From assembly GCA_000023185.1 (NCBI GenBank), contig CP001623.1, positions 124,001 through 188,000 of the forward strand: DNA of 64,000 nucleotides, read 5' to 3'. How positions within the stretch are numbered: the stretch's first letter is position 1; every line of letters begins with the position of its first letter. The DNA is from Rhizobium leguminosarum bv. trifolii WSM1325 (GTDB taxonomy: Bacteria > Pseudomonadota > Alphaproteobacteria > Rhizobiales > Rhizobiaceae). The notes under the pieces were generated by a model. That model was not told where the DNA came from, did no database searches, and was given only the letters and a program-made list of their open reading frames with translations. Below, one piece after another: positions 35,379 to 43,842 of this stretch. Made by a program: the position numbers and the translations under genes.

Positions 35379-36760
35379 TGGGTCAACCGGACGGACGCGA
35401 GATATTGGGTGAAAAGCGCCGACAGGCCTGCGGTGATCTCGGTCGATGACGATGCTGATAGGAACAGGCTCTTGGACGATGCGCAGTCGGAAAGCGCATA
35501 GGGGATGTAATCCCGTCTCGTGATGCTGGTCGACACGCCACTTTGCATGATGCCACCATAGGTGCCTTTCCAGTTGGCGCTGGCCATGGTCGAACCGACA
35601 GTTGCGTTGTAGCCCCAATCCGACGTGAGCGGCAGGTATTCGGTATAGAGCACCGCCATGGTGGCGGACTGGTTTTTGAGGTAGGCGCACCAGGCTGGAT
35701 TGAGCGGCGCCACCTTGTTCCAGTACGTCCCGGAAATTGCCTTGTTGTTCGACCATGTGACCTTGTCGGTCACCCATTCGCGCTGCGATTGGACGCCGTC
35801 CGTCAGCAGGAGAACCAGCTTGAGCGGCGAGTTCGAGGCCGTCCCGTCCCCGCCCGTGCCGACTTTCTGCTTGAGCGTTGTCAGGGAGACGTCGAAATAG
35901 GTGGCTGCCTTCGAGGTCGCGCTGGTGAGGCCGTAGCTTGCGTCCGTGAGGCGGTTGCGCGCCGTGTCCGTGCTGAGCGTCGGGGCCAGAACTTCCGTAA
36001 GGGTATCGCCGAGGCTATATAATCCGACCTTGATGCGTTGATGATTGCTGTCGGACGTATCGATCAAGGCGAGCACGTCCTTGACGGCGTCGCCGGCGAC
36101 ATCGGCGCGCAGCTTTATGTTCTTGGCCGTGCTGTATTCATAGTTGTTGTTGTATGTCTTGTTGCCGATTTTGTGCGCGTCGCCCGTGTGGCAGGCGAAC
36201 TGGCAGCCGATGCCGGAATACATGGTCGCCTGGCCGGCCGTTGTTGCTGCCAGAAGCATAGACGGGGAAGTGTCGATAACAATATAGACATTGAGATAGG
36301 AGGTGGCCGGCCCCTTGACGGCGCTTGCCACGCTGACGTCAACGGTGTCGATGTTGGCGATCCTCATCAGCGTCGTCGGAACCGTGCCGCTGGCCGTCGC
36401 CGTGATCTTATGGTTTGACGTGTCAATGTTGATGTCGCCAAGCGTATAGCTGTTTTCCACCTGCGCGTGGAACCAGTCGGAAACCTTTTGCTTGAGTGCG
36501 ACGGCGTCGTCGGTATCGATCTCTTTGACTGCGGCGATCAGCGCCGTGTCCAGGTCGCTCTGCATCCTCTGGCGGACATTGTAGGTCCTGATGTAGTCAA
36601 AGCTCGCGCCGACTGCGACGATCATCGGCACCAGGGTGAGGGCAACGACGATCGCGACATTGCCGCCCCTGTCCCTACCGAGACCACGAAGGGTTTTGAA
36701 GACCCGAGCAAGTGAATATGAAAGACCCGAGCGCAAAAAGACCACCGTCAAATAAGTCAT
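35375..36760 (-). CDS. TadG-like protein with von Willebrand A domain
   Basis: The protein, about 461 residues, has an N-terminal TadG segment (RDRGGNVAIVVALTLVPMIVAVG), a linker and a VWA domain with the metal-site start VIDTSPSM and the later LLTDGV block. It has Cys residues around residue 185 (CQFACH) that could form a disulfide. The TadG segment anchors it in the inner membrane with the VWA domain outside. The start is uncertain: ATG 36760 is preferred over TTG 36772, and neither has a good ribosome site. It leads the TadG-TadE-TadE operon. Confidence 0.8.
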   Translation of the reverse strand: MTYLTVVFLRSGLSYSLARVFKTLRGLGRDRGGNVAIVVALTLVPMIVAVGASFDYIRTYNVRQRMQSDLDTALIAAVKEIDTDDAVALKQKVSDWFHAQVENSYTLGDINIDTSNHKITATASGTVPTTLMRIANIDTVDVSVASAVKGPATSYLNVYIVIDTSPSMLLAATTAGQATMYSGIGCQFACHTGDAHKIGNKTYNNNYEYSTAKNIKLRADVAGDAVKDVLALIDTSDSNHQRIKVGLYSLGDTLTEVLAPTLSTDTARNRLTDASYGLTSATSKAATYFDVSLTTLKQKVGTGGDGTASNSPLKLVLLLTDGVQSQREWVTDKVTWSNNKAISGTYWNKVAPLNPAWCAYLKNQSATMAVLYTEYLPLTSDWGYNATVGSTMASANWKGTYGGIMQSGVSTSITRRDYIPYALSDCASSKSLFLSASSSTEITAGLSALFTQYLASVRLTQ

Positions 36761-36873
36761 ACTAATATGCAAGAAGTATCCGGATTGCTTAAGTCTCTGT
36801 TAATTACTGTGTTTTCCGCCACAAAGTGGCCGCCGCCGCGCTATTTCCTGCGCAAATTGTATATGTCTGCGAA
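36761..36873. other. AT-rich upstream region of the TadG operon
   Basis: The DNA just upstream of the TadG-like start (36761-36860) is noticeably AT-rich compared with its surroundings and should hold the promoter. No clear -35/-10 pair or repeat stands out. Confidence 0.35.
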
Positions 36874-37143
36874 TTATGGATAGGCGCGGAACGACATCGC
36901 ATGGCCTTTCACGCTGAGCGGATCGCATACGTGCGGCCGGAAGTGGGCACACGCCCGGCCCTCATCCGCAACCTCTCCAGCGTCATCGTTCAACAGCCTT
37001 AGCTGTCCAAGCGGAGATCCGCACGTTCGGCAGCATGTTCTTCTAATTTCCACTGCTCTTGCGCCGGAGACCTGACCGACGAAGCGGGCCGAGCTCGAGA
37101 CGCTCAAGGCCGGAGGATTTATCCCGTCAATAGTGCGAGACAT
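36874..37143 (-). CDS. Possible small ORF coupled to the ECF sigma gene
   Basis: An 89-residue frame starts at ATG 37143 and overlaps the sigma factor stop (ATGA), the same coupling used elsewhere in this window. The product has CC, CxxC-like and HxxxC residues but no transmembrane segment or recognisable zinc-binding anti-sigma signature. The overlap alone makes it a candidate anti-sigma partner; codon use is unconvincing, and it may not be a gene. Confidence 0.25.
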   Translation of the reverse strand: MSRTIDGINPPALSVSSSARFVGQVSGARAVEIRRTCCRTCGSPLGQLRLLNDDAGEVADEGRACAHFRPHVCDPLSVKGHAMSFRAYP

Positions 37144-37856
37144 CATGACATCTCGTTGCCAAGGGCGGCGATGACGCGGTCGGCCATGAAAGCGCAACGG
37201 ACGCCGTCGAACGGGAAGAGGGCCGAGAATGCGCCGGAGAGCTGTTTTTCGATCGACTGGCGCATCATCCTGCGCGCCCGGTGCAGCCGGGTCTTGGCCG
37301 TTTCCGGTCTTATGCCGAGATAGGAGGCGGCCTCCTCCGTGCTCATGCCCTCGATATCCCGCAGCACGAACACGGCACGAAAATCGTCTGGGAGTTCGTC
37401 GACCGCATTTTCGAGGAGATGCCGCGCCTGGCTCCTGGACAGCTCGGTTTCCGGATCAGTTGCGGACAGGGAAGACGGAAACTGTAACACTTCGCCACCC
37501 GGCGCCGTCGTCTGCATGTCGATTTCCTCGAGTCCGGTGGTGTTCCTTCGGGCCCGCACACGGCTGAGCGCCTCGTTGAGGGTAATGCGGGTCAGCCATG
37601 TCGAAAGTTGCGCCTCGCCCCGGAATGTCGCCAGACTGGTGAAGGCCTTGATATAGGCGGCCTGGACGATGTCTTCCGCCTCCGCATCATTGCGGATGAC
37701 GGCGCGCGCCGTCCGGAACAGGCGCTGATTGTGACGTTGAACGATGGCGCGGATGGCGAGCTCGTCGCCTGCTTTTGCCAAGAGCACGAGATCGGTGTCG
37801 GACAGTATCGACATCTGCTGCCGGTGTCGCTCGGCCGTAACCGGAATGGCTGTCAT
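37143..37856 (-). CDS. ECF-family RNA polymerase sigma factor
   Basis: The 237-residue protein has sigma-70 region 2 (residues about 35-100, with DAEDIVQAAYIKAFTSLATFRG) and region 4 (about 165-215, ELPDDFRAVFVLRDIEGMSTEEAASYLGI). It is somewhat longer than the usual 180-200 residues because of extra residues at both ends and in the linker. It follows a cupredoxin and a DUF4142 gene on the same strand, so it probably controls an envelope or metal stress response including its own operon. No recognisable anti-sigma gene lies beside it. Confidence 0.9.
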   Translation of the reverse strand: MTAIPVTAERHRQQMSILSDTDLVLLAKAGDELAIRAIVQRHNQRLFRTARAVIRNDAEAEDIVQAAYIKAFTSLATFRGEAQLSTWLTRITLNEALSRVRARRNTTGLEEIDMQTTAPGGEVLQFPSSLSATDPETELSRSQARHLLENAVDELPDDFRAVFVLRDIEGMSTEEAASYLGIRPETAKTRLHRARRMMRQSIEKQLSGAFSALFPFDGVRCAFMADRVIAALGNEMS

Positions 37857-37902
37857 AGGGAGTCCTCCGCCCCGCTCGCCTGTCTTTCGATTGGAGCCCG
37901 GC

Positions 37903-38217
37903 CTATGGCCGGACGTCCAGCTTGCCCGTCATGGCGGGATGAAAGCGACAATAGAAATCGACCGCTCCCGCTTGGGCGACCGTCATGCGGGCTTCCGATT
38001 TCGGCGGCAGGTCGATATCGAAGCTCTTGTCGCGAGCGGTTGCCGTGTGCCGGAATATATCATCGTTTCGCCAGACGATCACATCGCCGACACGCAGCTC
38101 GGCAGGCGGCGAGCCGAATTTCATGCCGGTGATGGTGATCTGATAGTCGGCCGCCGAGGCAACCCCGTTGCCCGCCCAAAGCAGTGCAGACAGCAGCGGG
38201 AGCCGTAGCGATTTCAT
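37903..38217 (-). CDS. Periplasmic type I blue copper protein (amicyanin/pseudoazurin-like)
   Basis: The 104-residue protein has a signal peptide cleaved after GVASA near residue 22. It has the full copper ligand set of the amicyanin group: His 57, then Cys 90, His 93 and Met 96 in FYCRFHPAM. It should carry electrons in the periplasm or bind copper. The start at 38217 is preferred because the upstream ATG at 38229 directly abuts the GAGGA ribosome site. It lies between the DUF4142 gene and the ECF sigma gene, 46 bp from the latter. Confidence 0.85.
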   Translation of the reverse strand: MKSLRLPLLSALLWAGNGVASAADYQITITGMKFGSPPAELRVGDVIVWRNDDIFRHTATARDKSFDIDLPPKSEARMTVAQAGAVDFYCRFHPAMTGKLDVRP

Positions 38218-38238
38218 CAGCGAGCCCATTCCTCAAGC

Positions 38239-38760
38239 CTATTTGGTCATGGAAGCCAGATGCTCGGCATGCATCTGGTGCTCCTTGAATAGCGTCAGGC
38301 CCGTTTCCAGCAGCGACTTGAGCTCTTTATTCTCAGCCGACGGGATCAAGGTGTTGGCAAGCGCGTCGTTGACCGACTTGTGATAGGCGACTTCGTTTTC
38401 GACATAGGCCTTGTCAAACGCCGCGCCGTCGAGCGCCTCCAGCGTCGTCAGTTCCTTGGTCGCCTGTGTCGACAGGGACTGGCTGACTGCGTTGTCTTCG
38501 GGCGTCACCTTCAGCTTCTTGACGAGGGCGAGCGCCTTATCATTGACGGCCTTGTGGTCGCGCTCCATGGTTTTGGCGAATGCTATGACGTCGGCATTCT
38601 TGCTCTTCTTCAAAGCCTGCTCTGCCGCGGTGACATCGATCTGCCCCGCCGTATAGGCGATGTGGGCGATCTGAGGATCGGTCGGCTTGGCATCGGCGGC
38701 GATCGAAGCGGTGCCGAGTGAGGCCGCCATCAGGGTGGCGCCGAGAATTCGTTTCAACAT
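38239..38760 (-). CDS. DUF4142 exported protein
   Basis: The 173-residue protein has a signal peptide ending around SIAADA (residue 24), then a four-helix, ferritin-like DUF4142 domain with the conserved FAKTMERDHKAVN and VAYHKSVNDAL blocks. Such proteins sit in the periplasm or outer envelope and have no established biochemical role that I know. It is the first gene of the minus-strand group with cupredoxin and ECF sigma, suggesting a role in envelope or metal stress. A GGAAC-type ECF box lies 93 bp upstream. Confidence 0.85.
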   Translation of the reverse strand: MLKRILGATLMAASLGTASIAADAKPTDPQIAHIAYTAGQIDVTAAEQALKKSKNADVIAFAKTMERDHKAVNDKALALVKKLKVTPEDNAVSQSLSTQATKELTTLEALDGAAFDKAYVENEVAYHKSVNDALANTLIPSAENKELKSLLETGLTLFKEHQMHAEHLASMTK

Positions 38761-38833
38761 GATCTGTCTCCCTTGTGTCGTGGCCGAATGTCTTCCGGCA
38801 GCAACGGTGATGCGCCTTGGGAAGCGAACATTG

Positions 38834-38859
38834 GATGCAGATCGAGCGAAAAGGTTCCC
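38834..38859 (-). promoter_or_regulatory. Possible ECF-type promoter of the DUF4142-cupredoxin-sigma operon
   Basis: On the minus strand GGGAACC (complement of 38853-38859) matches the ECF -35 consensus GGAACC; a GCATCC stretch about 15-16 bp downstream could serve as -10. An autoregulated ECF promoter here would be typical, but the -10 is not diagnostic. Confidence 0.3.
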
Positions 38860-38900
38860 GGAAATTTCGGGACCCAGAGAAACAGCTTGTCACCGACGCG

Positions 38901-39248
38901 TCAGTCTTTGCCGAGGAAGCGCTGAAGCACGATGGCATGATTGTGGGCCATGTCTTTTGCAGCGTAGAGAAGCGTCACGTCCTCTTGTCGGATCTGGCGT
39001 TTCAACTCCTCGACGGAGGATGGATTTTTCTCCAGCTCGTTTTGATACCGGCGCTGGAACTCGGTCCATTTGGCCGGATCATGGCCGAACCATCGGCGCA
39101 GCGCCGGGCTTGGTGCGATATCCTTCAGCCAGATATCGACTGCCGCATCTTGCTTGCTCAACCCGCGCGGCCATAGCCGGTCGATCAGGATGCGCGTGCC
39201 GTCCTTGTCGTCTTTCGGCTCGTAGATTCGTTTGAGGTGCAAGGACAT
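38901..39248 (-). CDS. DUF488 family protein
   Basis: The 115-residue cytoplasmic protein starts at ATG 39248 and shows the DUF488 blocks RILIDRLWPRGLSKQ, WLKDIAPS and a final LLYAAKD. No enzymatic role is established for the family to my knowledge. It is transcribed toward the DUF4142 operon with about 140 bp between, and may be monocistronic. A longer N-terminus is possible from ATG 39278 but would add residues without a ribosome site. Confidence 0.8.
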   Translation of the reverse strand: MSLHLKRIYEPKDDKDGTRILIDRLWPRGLSKQDAAVDIWLKDIAPSPALRRWFGHDPAKWTEFQRRYQNELEKNPSSVEELKRQIRQEDVTLLYAAKDMAHNHAIVLQRFLGKD

Positions 39249-39537
39249 TTGTTCACCCGACATAAGTTCGAAAGCCAATCTAGACGAATACGCGTGACAG
39301 GGTTTTGGTTCCAGGCTCGAGCCCGCAGCTCGATCGGGTGGGTGGCACAGGCAGCCATCGCACTCAACTTAGGAATATAGGTTGTCGGTCGGCCACAGAT
39401 GAACGCCTCCGATTGCTGTAGCATTGTCGCGGCCAACTGATGCTCTTCGGTCCTTGGCCGCTGATATTTTTCGATTCTCCCAATATTGCCAAATGTCACG
39501 TTTCGAATATGCCTGTGGCTTTGCGGAGGGATTTGCA

Positions 39538-40386
39538 TTGACGCAGCTTTCGAACGCCCGCGCTTCATTCTTCGAACTGATCGTTCTGATCGGACTCGGC
39601 GTTGCTGTCAGCGCTCCAGCGGCATCGGCGGGCCAGAACCAATGCGCCGGCCGCGCCTCAGACATCATCCGTCTTGCCTATCCGGGTGCCAAAAACGCCG
39701 ACGACGCTTTTCTGTTTGGGGGCGCAACCATCACATTGCCGACAGACGACAATGTCGACGGCGATCCGCGTCGGGTGAATTGCCGGATCTGGCCAGCTCA
39801 ACCGCAACTGACCCTTGTTGCTGTCCCCTTGATGACAGAGCAGTCGGATTCGGAAAACGAGGGGGACATCGAACTGCTCGTGGTCGACAGCACCAATCTT
39901 CATGTAAAGCAGCGCCTGCGTCTTCAGGGACTTATGTCCGACGATGCCATTCATGTAGAAAGCGTCGCCTTCGATACCGCACGTTATCAACTCGCTCCTG
40001 GGAAAACGGCTTTTGGATTGCGTGTTACGCTGGAAGGTAGTTCGCGCGCCAATCCATTCGGCGAAACGACCTTATGGCTCTTCTCAGTTGACGCTGATGG
40101 GCTGAAGCCGGTTCTCGACAATATTGTCGTCAGCGAGAACCACGGAGAATGGGATACCGCCTGTGCCGGTGAGTTTGATGAAACCACGCGCACGCTTTCA
40201 ATGGGTTCACCAGCAAAAGGCGTGTTTGCCGATATAGTCGTAGCCGAAAAAACGACCACTTCCGTTGCCACTGTCGGAAAGGATGGTGATTGCCAGAGCG
40301 AAGATAAAACGACGATTGGCAAACACCGGCTGCGTTACGACGGATCGAAATATATCGTTCCCAAAGATCTGAAGCGCGATGAGTAA
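39538..40386 (+). CDS. Secreted protein of unknown function
   Basis: I place the start at TTG 39538 because GGAGGG lies at 39525-39530 with 7-bp spacing. The product then opens directly with a signal peptide (hydrophobic core FFELIVLIGLGVAVSAP, cleavage after AASA near residue 31). The 282-residue product has a mature part with two N-terminal and two C-terminal Cys and an acidic middle, with no domain I recognise. It stands alone, convergent with the aldehyde dehydrogenase operon, with a hairpin between them. A periplasmic location is the only firm inference. Confidence 0.7.
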   Translation: MTQLSNARASFFELIVLIGLGVAVSAPAASAGQNQCAGRASDIIRLAYPGAKNADDAFLFGGATITLPTDDNVDGDPRRVNCRIWPAQPQLTLVAVPLMTEQSDSENEGDIELLVVDSTNLHVKQRLRLQGLMSDDAIHVESVAFDTARYQLAPGKTAFGLRVTLEGSSRANPFGETTLWLFSVDADGLKPVLDNIVVSENHGEWDTACAGEFDETTRTLSMGSPAKGVFADIVVAEKTTTSVATVGKDGDCQSEDKTTIGKHRLRYDGSKYIVPKDLKRDE

Positions 40387-40433
40387 GAGGATGTTTGTCC
40401 AGGCCGGTGATGGCCGCAATGACCGGGACAACT

Positions 40434-40472
40434 GCGATAGAGCGCCGCGTGTCCGACAGGACGCTCTATCGC
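40434..40472. terminator. Bidirectional hairpin terminator between convergent genes
   Basis: GCGATAGAGCG (40434-40444) and CGCTCTATCGC (40462-40472) form a perfect 11-bp stem, with an inner GTCC/GGAC pair. It lies 48 bp after the secreted-protein stop and 38 bp past the end of the aldehyde dehydrogenase gene on the other strand. The flanking U tracts are weak. Confidence 0.65.
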
Positions 40473-40509
40473 TTGAATTGGCGCGATCTGCCCTTTGCCG
40501 CTGTCGACG

Positions 40510-41955
40510 TCAGAAAGGATAGTGCTGGGCGGAATCCTCGACCGTGATCCAGCGCAGGTCGGTGAATTCAGCGATTGCCGCCTTGCCGCCGAAGCGGCCG
40601 TAGCCGCTGCCCTTGACGCCGCCGAAGGGCATTTGCGCCTCGTCGTTTACCGTCGGGCCATTGATGTGGCAGATGCCGGATTCGATCCGCGCCGCAACCG
40701 CCATTGCCCGCTGGACATTGCGGCTGAAGACGGCGGATGACAGGCCGTATTCGGTGTCGTTGGCGATGCGGATGGCTTCTTCCTCACTGGTAACGCGAAT
40801 GATCGGCTTGACCGGGCCGAAGGATTCTTCTGCATAGACGCGCATCTCGGGCGTGACATGATCAAGCAGCGTCGCCTCGACCACGGTGCCCGAGCGTTTG
40901 CCGCCGGCCACGAGTTTTGCCCCCTTGGCCGTCGCATCGGCGATCAGCTCCTCCATTTTCTTCGCCGCATCGAGGCTGATCAGCGAGCCGAGAACGACGT
41001 GGCCACGTGGGTCGCCGGCCGGCAGCTGGCTGGCGCGGGCGGCCAGTTTGGCGACGAACTGATCGGCGATCGTCTCGTCGACGATGATCCGCTCGGTCGA
41101 CATGCAGATCTGGCCCTGATGCATGAAGGCGCCGAAAATGGCGGCATTGACGGCACCGTCGATATCGGCGTCGTCGAGGATGACCAGCGGTGCCTTGCCG
41201 CCGAGCTCAAGAAGGGCGGGTTTGAGATACCTGCCGCAGGTCTCGGCGATGATCTTGCCGACCTTGGTCGACCCGGTGAAGTTCACGCGCTTGACGGCCG
41301 GATGGGCAATCAGCGCGGCGACGATCTCGGGCGCATCTTCCGGCGCGTTGGTGAGGACGTTGATGACGCCGGCCGGCAGGCCGGCTTCGGTCAGCGCGGT
41401 GGCGATCAGCCTATGCGTGCCGGGGCATTGTTCCGAGGCCTTGAGCACGACGGTATTGCCGCAGGCGATCGGCATGGCGATGGCGCGGGTGGCGAGGATG
41501 ACCGGCGCGTTCCAGGGAGCGATCGCCAGGCAGACGCCGGCGGCCTGGCGAACACCCATGGCGAGCGTGCCCGGCTTATCGGAAGGGATGATTTCGCCTG
41601 ATATCTGCGTCGTCATGGCGCCGGCCTCGCGCAGGATGTTGGCGGCGAGCATGACATTGAAGCCGGCCCAGGGTGCGGTTGAGCCGGTCTCCTCGATCAT
41701 CAGCCGGGTAAACTCGCCGACTTTGGAATCCATGATATCGGCAGCCTTCATCAGGATCGCGCGGCGCTGGCCGGGGCCGGTCTTCGACCAGGCGCCGAAG
41801 GCAGCGGCGGCGGCTTCGACGGCAGCGGCCGCATCATCCAGGCTTGCCGCGGCGGCGCGGCTTGCGAGCTTCTCGGTGAAGGGATCGATGCGATCAAAGG
41901 TCCGGCCGCCGGAGGCCGCGCGGTCGGCGCCGTTTATGAGGAGGGAAATATTCAT
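40510..41955 (-). CDS. Aromatic aldehyde dehydrogenase, vanillin/salicylaldehyde dehydrogenase-like (copy 1)
   Basis: The 481-residue NAD-dependent enzyme has the general base Glu 250 in LELGGKAP and the nucleophile Cys 284 in HQGQICMSTER. The QICMSTER block and the C-terminal PFGGVKGSGYGRFGGK are typical of vanillin and salicylaldehyde dehydrogenases. It is last in the minus-strand operon after the coniferyl-alcohol-dehydrogenase-like SDR. A closely related copy starts the operon. It probably oxidises vanillin or coniferaldehyde to the acid in the cytoplasm; which copy takes which substrate cannot be told. Confidence 0.85.
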   Translation of the reverse strand: MNISLLINGADRAASGGRTFDRIDPFTEKLASRAAAASLDDAAAAVEAAAAAFGAWSKTGPGQRRAILMKAADIMDSKVGEFTRLMIEETGSTAPWAGFNVMLAANILREAGAMTTQISGEIIPSDKPGTLAMGVRQAAGVCLAIAPWNAPVILATRAIAMPIACGNTVVLKASEQCPGTHRLIATALTEAGLPAGVINVLTNAPEDAPEIVAALIAHPAVKRVNFTGSTKVGKIIAETCGRYLKPALLELGGKAPLVILDDADIDGAVNAAIFGAFMHQGQICMSTERIIVDETIADQFVAKLAARASQLPAGDPRGHVVLGSLISLDAAKKMEELIADATAKGAKLVAGGKRSGTVVEATLLDHVTPEMRVYAEESFGPVKPIIRVTSEEEAIRIANDTEYGLSSAVFSRNVQRAMAVAARIESGICHINGPTVNDEAQMPFGGVKGSGYGRFGGKAAIAEFTDLRWITVEDSAQHYPF

Positions 41956-41978
41956 CGGAGGTCTCCAGGGGACAAGAA

Positions 41979-42764
41979 CTAGAAGCCGAGGACTTCGGCG
42001 TTGATGGAAGCTTCGAGGCCGCCGTCGACGGCAATGTTGGCGCCGTTGATCCAGCGTGCGCCATCCGAGCAGAGGAAGAGCACGGCGGGGGCGATATCGG
42101 CGGAGGTGCCGGCGCGGCCGACGCGGGTGATGTCACTATCAACCCTGGCGTCGCCGAGCACGGCGCGGAACTGCTTGAGGATCGGCGTTTCCACCGGCCC
42201 GGGGCTGACCGCATTCACCCGGATGCCGCGGTTCTTGAACAGCGGCTGATGGGCCGCCCGCATGGTCCAAAGCAGCAGCAGCTCCTTGGAGAGCGGGTAG
42301 GCTTCCTCATCCTTGAGGCCGTGTTCGGCGACGAGCATCGCCACTTCGGGAAAGCCTTCGATTGATGTCAGCGACTTTGCCCGCTCGAGGTTGGCGCGCC
42401 AGCCGTAGCCGGCGATCGAGGCGACGTTGACGATGGCCCCACCTTCGCGCAGGCGGGGCGCCACGGCTTCCGACAGGGCGCGAAGGCCATAGAAATTGAC
42501 GGCGAGCGTCGAGACGACACCTGTGTTGCCGGAAAGGCCGGCGACATTGGCGAGTGCGTCGAGGCGCACTGGGAGCTGCGCGACGATCTCGGCTACGCCT
42601 GATGCAGTCGACAGATCACCCTTGATGAAAGCGGCACTTCCGCTGGCAGGCTCGCGCACATCGACGCCGATGACCTCGGCGCCCATCTGGCCGGCCAGCT
42701 CCGCCGTGCGGGCGCCGATGCCGGAAGCCACGCCGGTCACCAGGATCGTTTTACCAAAAAGCAT
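41979..42764 (-). CDS. Coniferyl-alcohol dehydrogenase-like short-chain dehydrogenase
   Basis: From ATG 42764 (GAAAGGTGA upstream) the 261-residue SDR has the NAD loop TGVASGIG (residues 10-17), the NVASIAG Ser, and a YPLSK catalytic YxxxK near residue 167. The C-terminal SRWINGxN-type block (ARWINGANIAVDGG) resembles CalA, the coniferyl-alcohol dehydrogenase of Pseudomonas. It would oxidise coniferyl alcohol to coniferaldehyde. It lies between the permease genes and aldehyde dehydrogenase copy 1 in one operon. The in-frame ATG at 42782 lacks a ribosome site. Confidence 0.75.
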   Translation of the reverse strand: MLFGKTILVTGVASGIGARTAELAGQMGAEVIGVDVREPASGSAAFIKGDLSTASGVAEIVAQLPVRLDALANVAGLSGNTGVVSTLAVNFYGLRALSEAVAPRLREGGAIVNVASIAGYGWRANLERAKSLTSIEGFPEVAMLVAEHGLKDEEAYPLSKELLLLWTMRAAHQPLFKNRGIRVNAVSPGPVETPILKQFRAVLGDARVDSDITRVGRAGTSADIAPAVLFLCSDGARWINGANIAVDGGLEASINAEVLGF

Positions 42765-42804
42765 GAACGTCACCTTTCGCAAGAGAATCCGGAAATAAGC
42801 CGGC

Positions 42805-43842
42805 TCATTCTTCCCATTTGATTTTATGCGGACCCGGCAATTTCAGCCGGTAGCCGACTGGCAGAAGTTGAAAATCGAAGCGGCGCTCGATTTCGCCCCA
42901 AAGGCCGCGCGGCAGGTAGAGCGAGAAAATCAGGGCGGTGGCGCCGAGGCCGATCAGGTACCAGACGCCGGCTGAACCGAAGACGGTCTCGATCACGAAG
43001 AACAGGATGGCGCCGAGGATCGCGCCTTCGAACTTGCCGATCCCGCCGACCAGCACCATGAAGATCATGTAGGCCGTCCATTGGACGCTGAAATAGGTCT
43101 TCGGCTGAAAGGTCGTGGCGGTCGCCAGCCACAGGCCGCCGGCGACCGCGATGCCGAAGGCGGCGAGCACGAAGAGCAGTCTCTTGGTCGCGATCACGCG
43201 CACGCCGACCGAGGTTGCCGCCTCCTCATTGTCGCGGATCGCCTGCATGGCCGCACCCGCACGGCTGCGCATCAGGATGAACAGAGCGCCGAGCAGGGCG
43301 GCCATGGCTATCAAGGCGAGCCAGTAGATCGTTGCCCGCCGCGTGCCGCCGTCATAGACATTGAGCGAGATCAGCGAGGTGCCCGTTTCCCCCTGGATCA
43401 GCCGGTCGAGATTGACGAGTAGATGGGCGAGTTCCGCGATAACCCACATGCCGATTGCGAACTCGCCGCCCTTCAGGCGCAGCATGAACAGCGAAAGCGG
43501 GATCGACAGCGCGCCGGTCACGATCGCGGCGGCAAACAGCGCGACGAAGGGATTGAGCCCCGCATCAGCCAGGCGGATGGTGAAATAGGCGCCGAGGCCG
43601 AAGAACACCTGCTGGCCGACCGAGACCAGCCCGCCGAAACCGGCAAGCGCATTCCACATGGCGGCAAGGATCACGTAGATGAACAGGGCCGTCATCCGGT
43701 CGATCGCGCCGGCGCCGAGTACAGCGGGGGCAAACATCAGCAGGACAAGCACCGCGGCCATGCAGCCGAGCGCCACCCGCGACGACTTCGTCCAGCGCTC
43801 AATCGATATTCCGGTGGAGGCAAGGGTCGCGTTGGGGCTCAT
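42805..43842 (-). CDS. LivM-like ABC transporter permease
   Basis: The 345-residue inner-membrane protein has about nine hydrophobic segments and the LivM block AFAIGM/GxNEEAA-type (RDNEEAATSVGV, near residue 225). The frame is open for another 344 codons upstream, but those belong to the antisense-shifted LivH region; I choose ATG 43842 because it overlaps the LivH stop (ATGA). With LivH it forms the channel of the branched-chain-amino-acid type importer whose cargo here is probably a phenylpropanoid. Confidence 0.87.
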   Translation of the reverse strand: MSPNATLASTGISIERWTKSSRVALGCMAAVLVLLMFAPAVLGAGAIDRMTALFIYVILAAMWNALAGFGGLVSVGQQVFFGLGAYFTIRLADAGLNPFVALFAAAIVTGALSIPLSLFMLRLKGGEFAIGMWVIAELAHLLVNLDRLIQGETGTSLISLNVYDGGTRRATIYWLALIAMAALLGALFILMRSRAGAAMQAIRDNEEAATSVGVRVIATKRLLFVLAAFGIAVAGGLWLATATTFQPKTYFSVQWTAYMIFMVLVGGIGKFEGAILGAILFFVIETVFGSAGVWYLIGLGATALIFSLYLPRGLWGEIERRFDFQLLPVGYRLKLPGPHKIKWEE

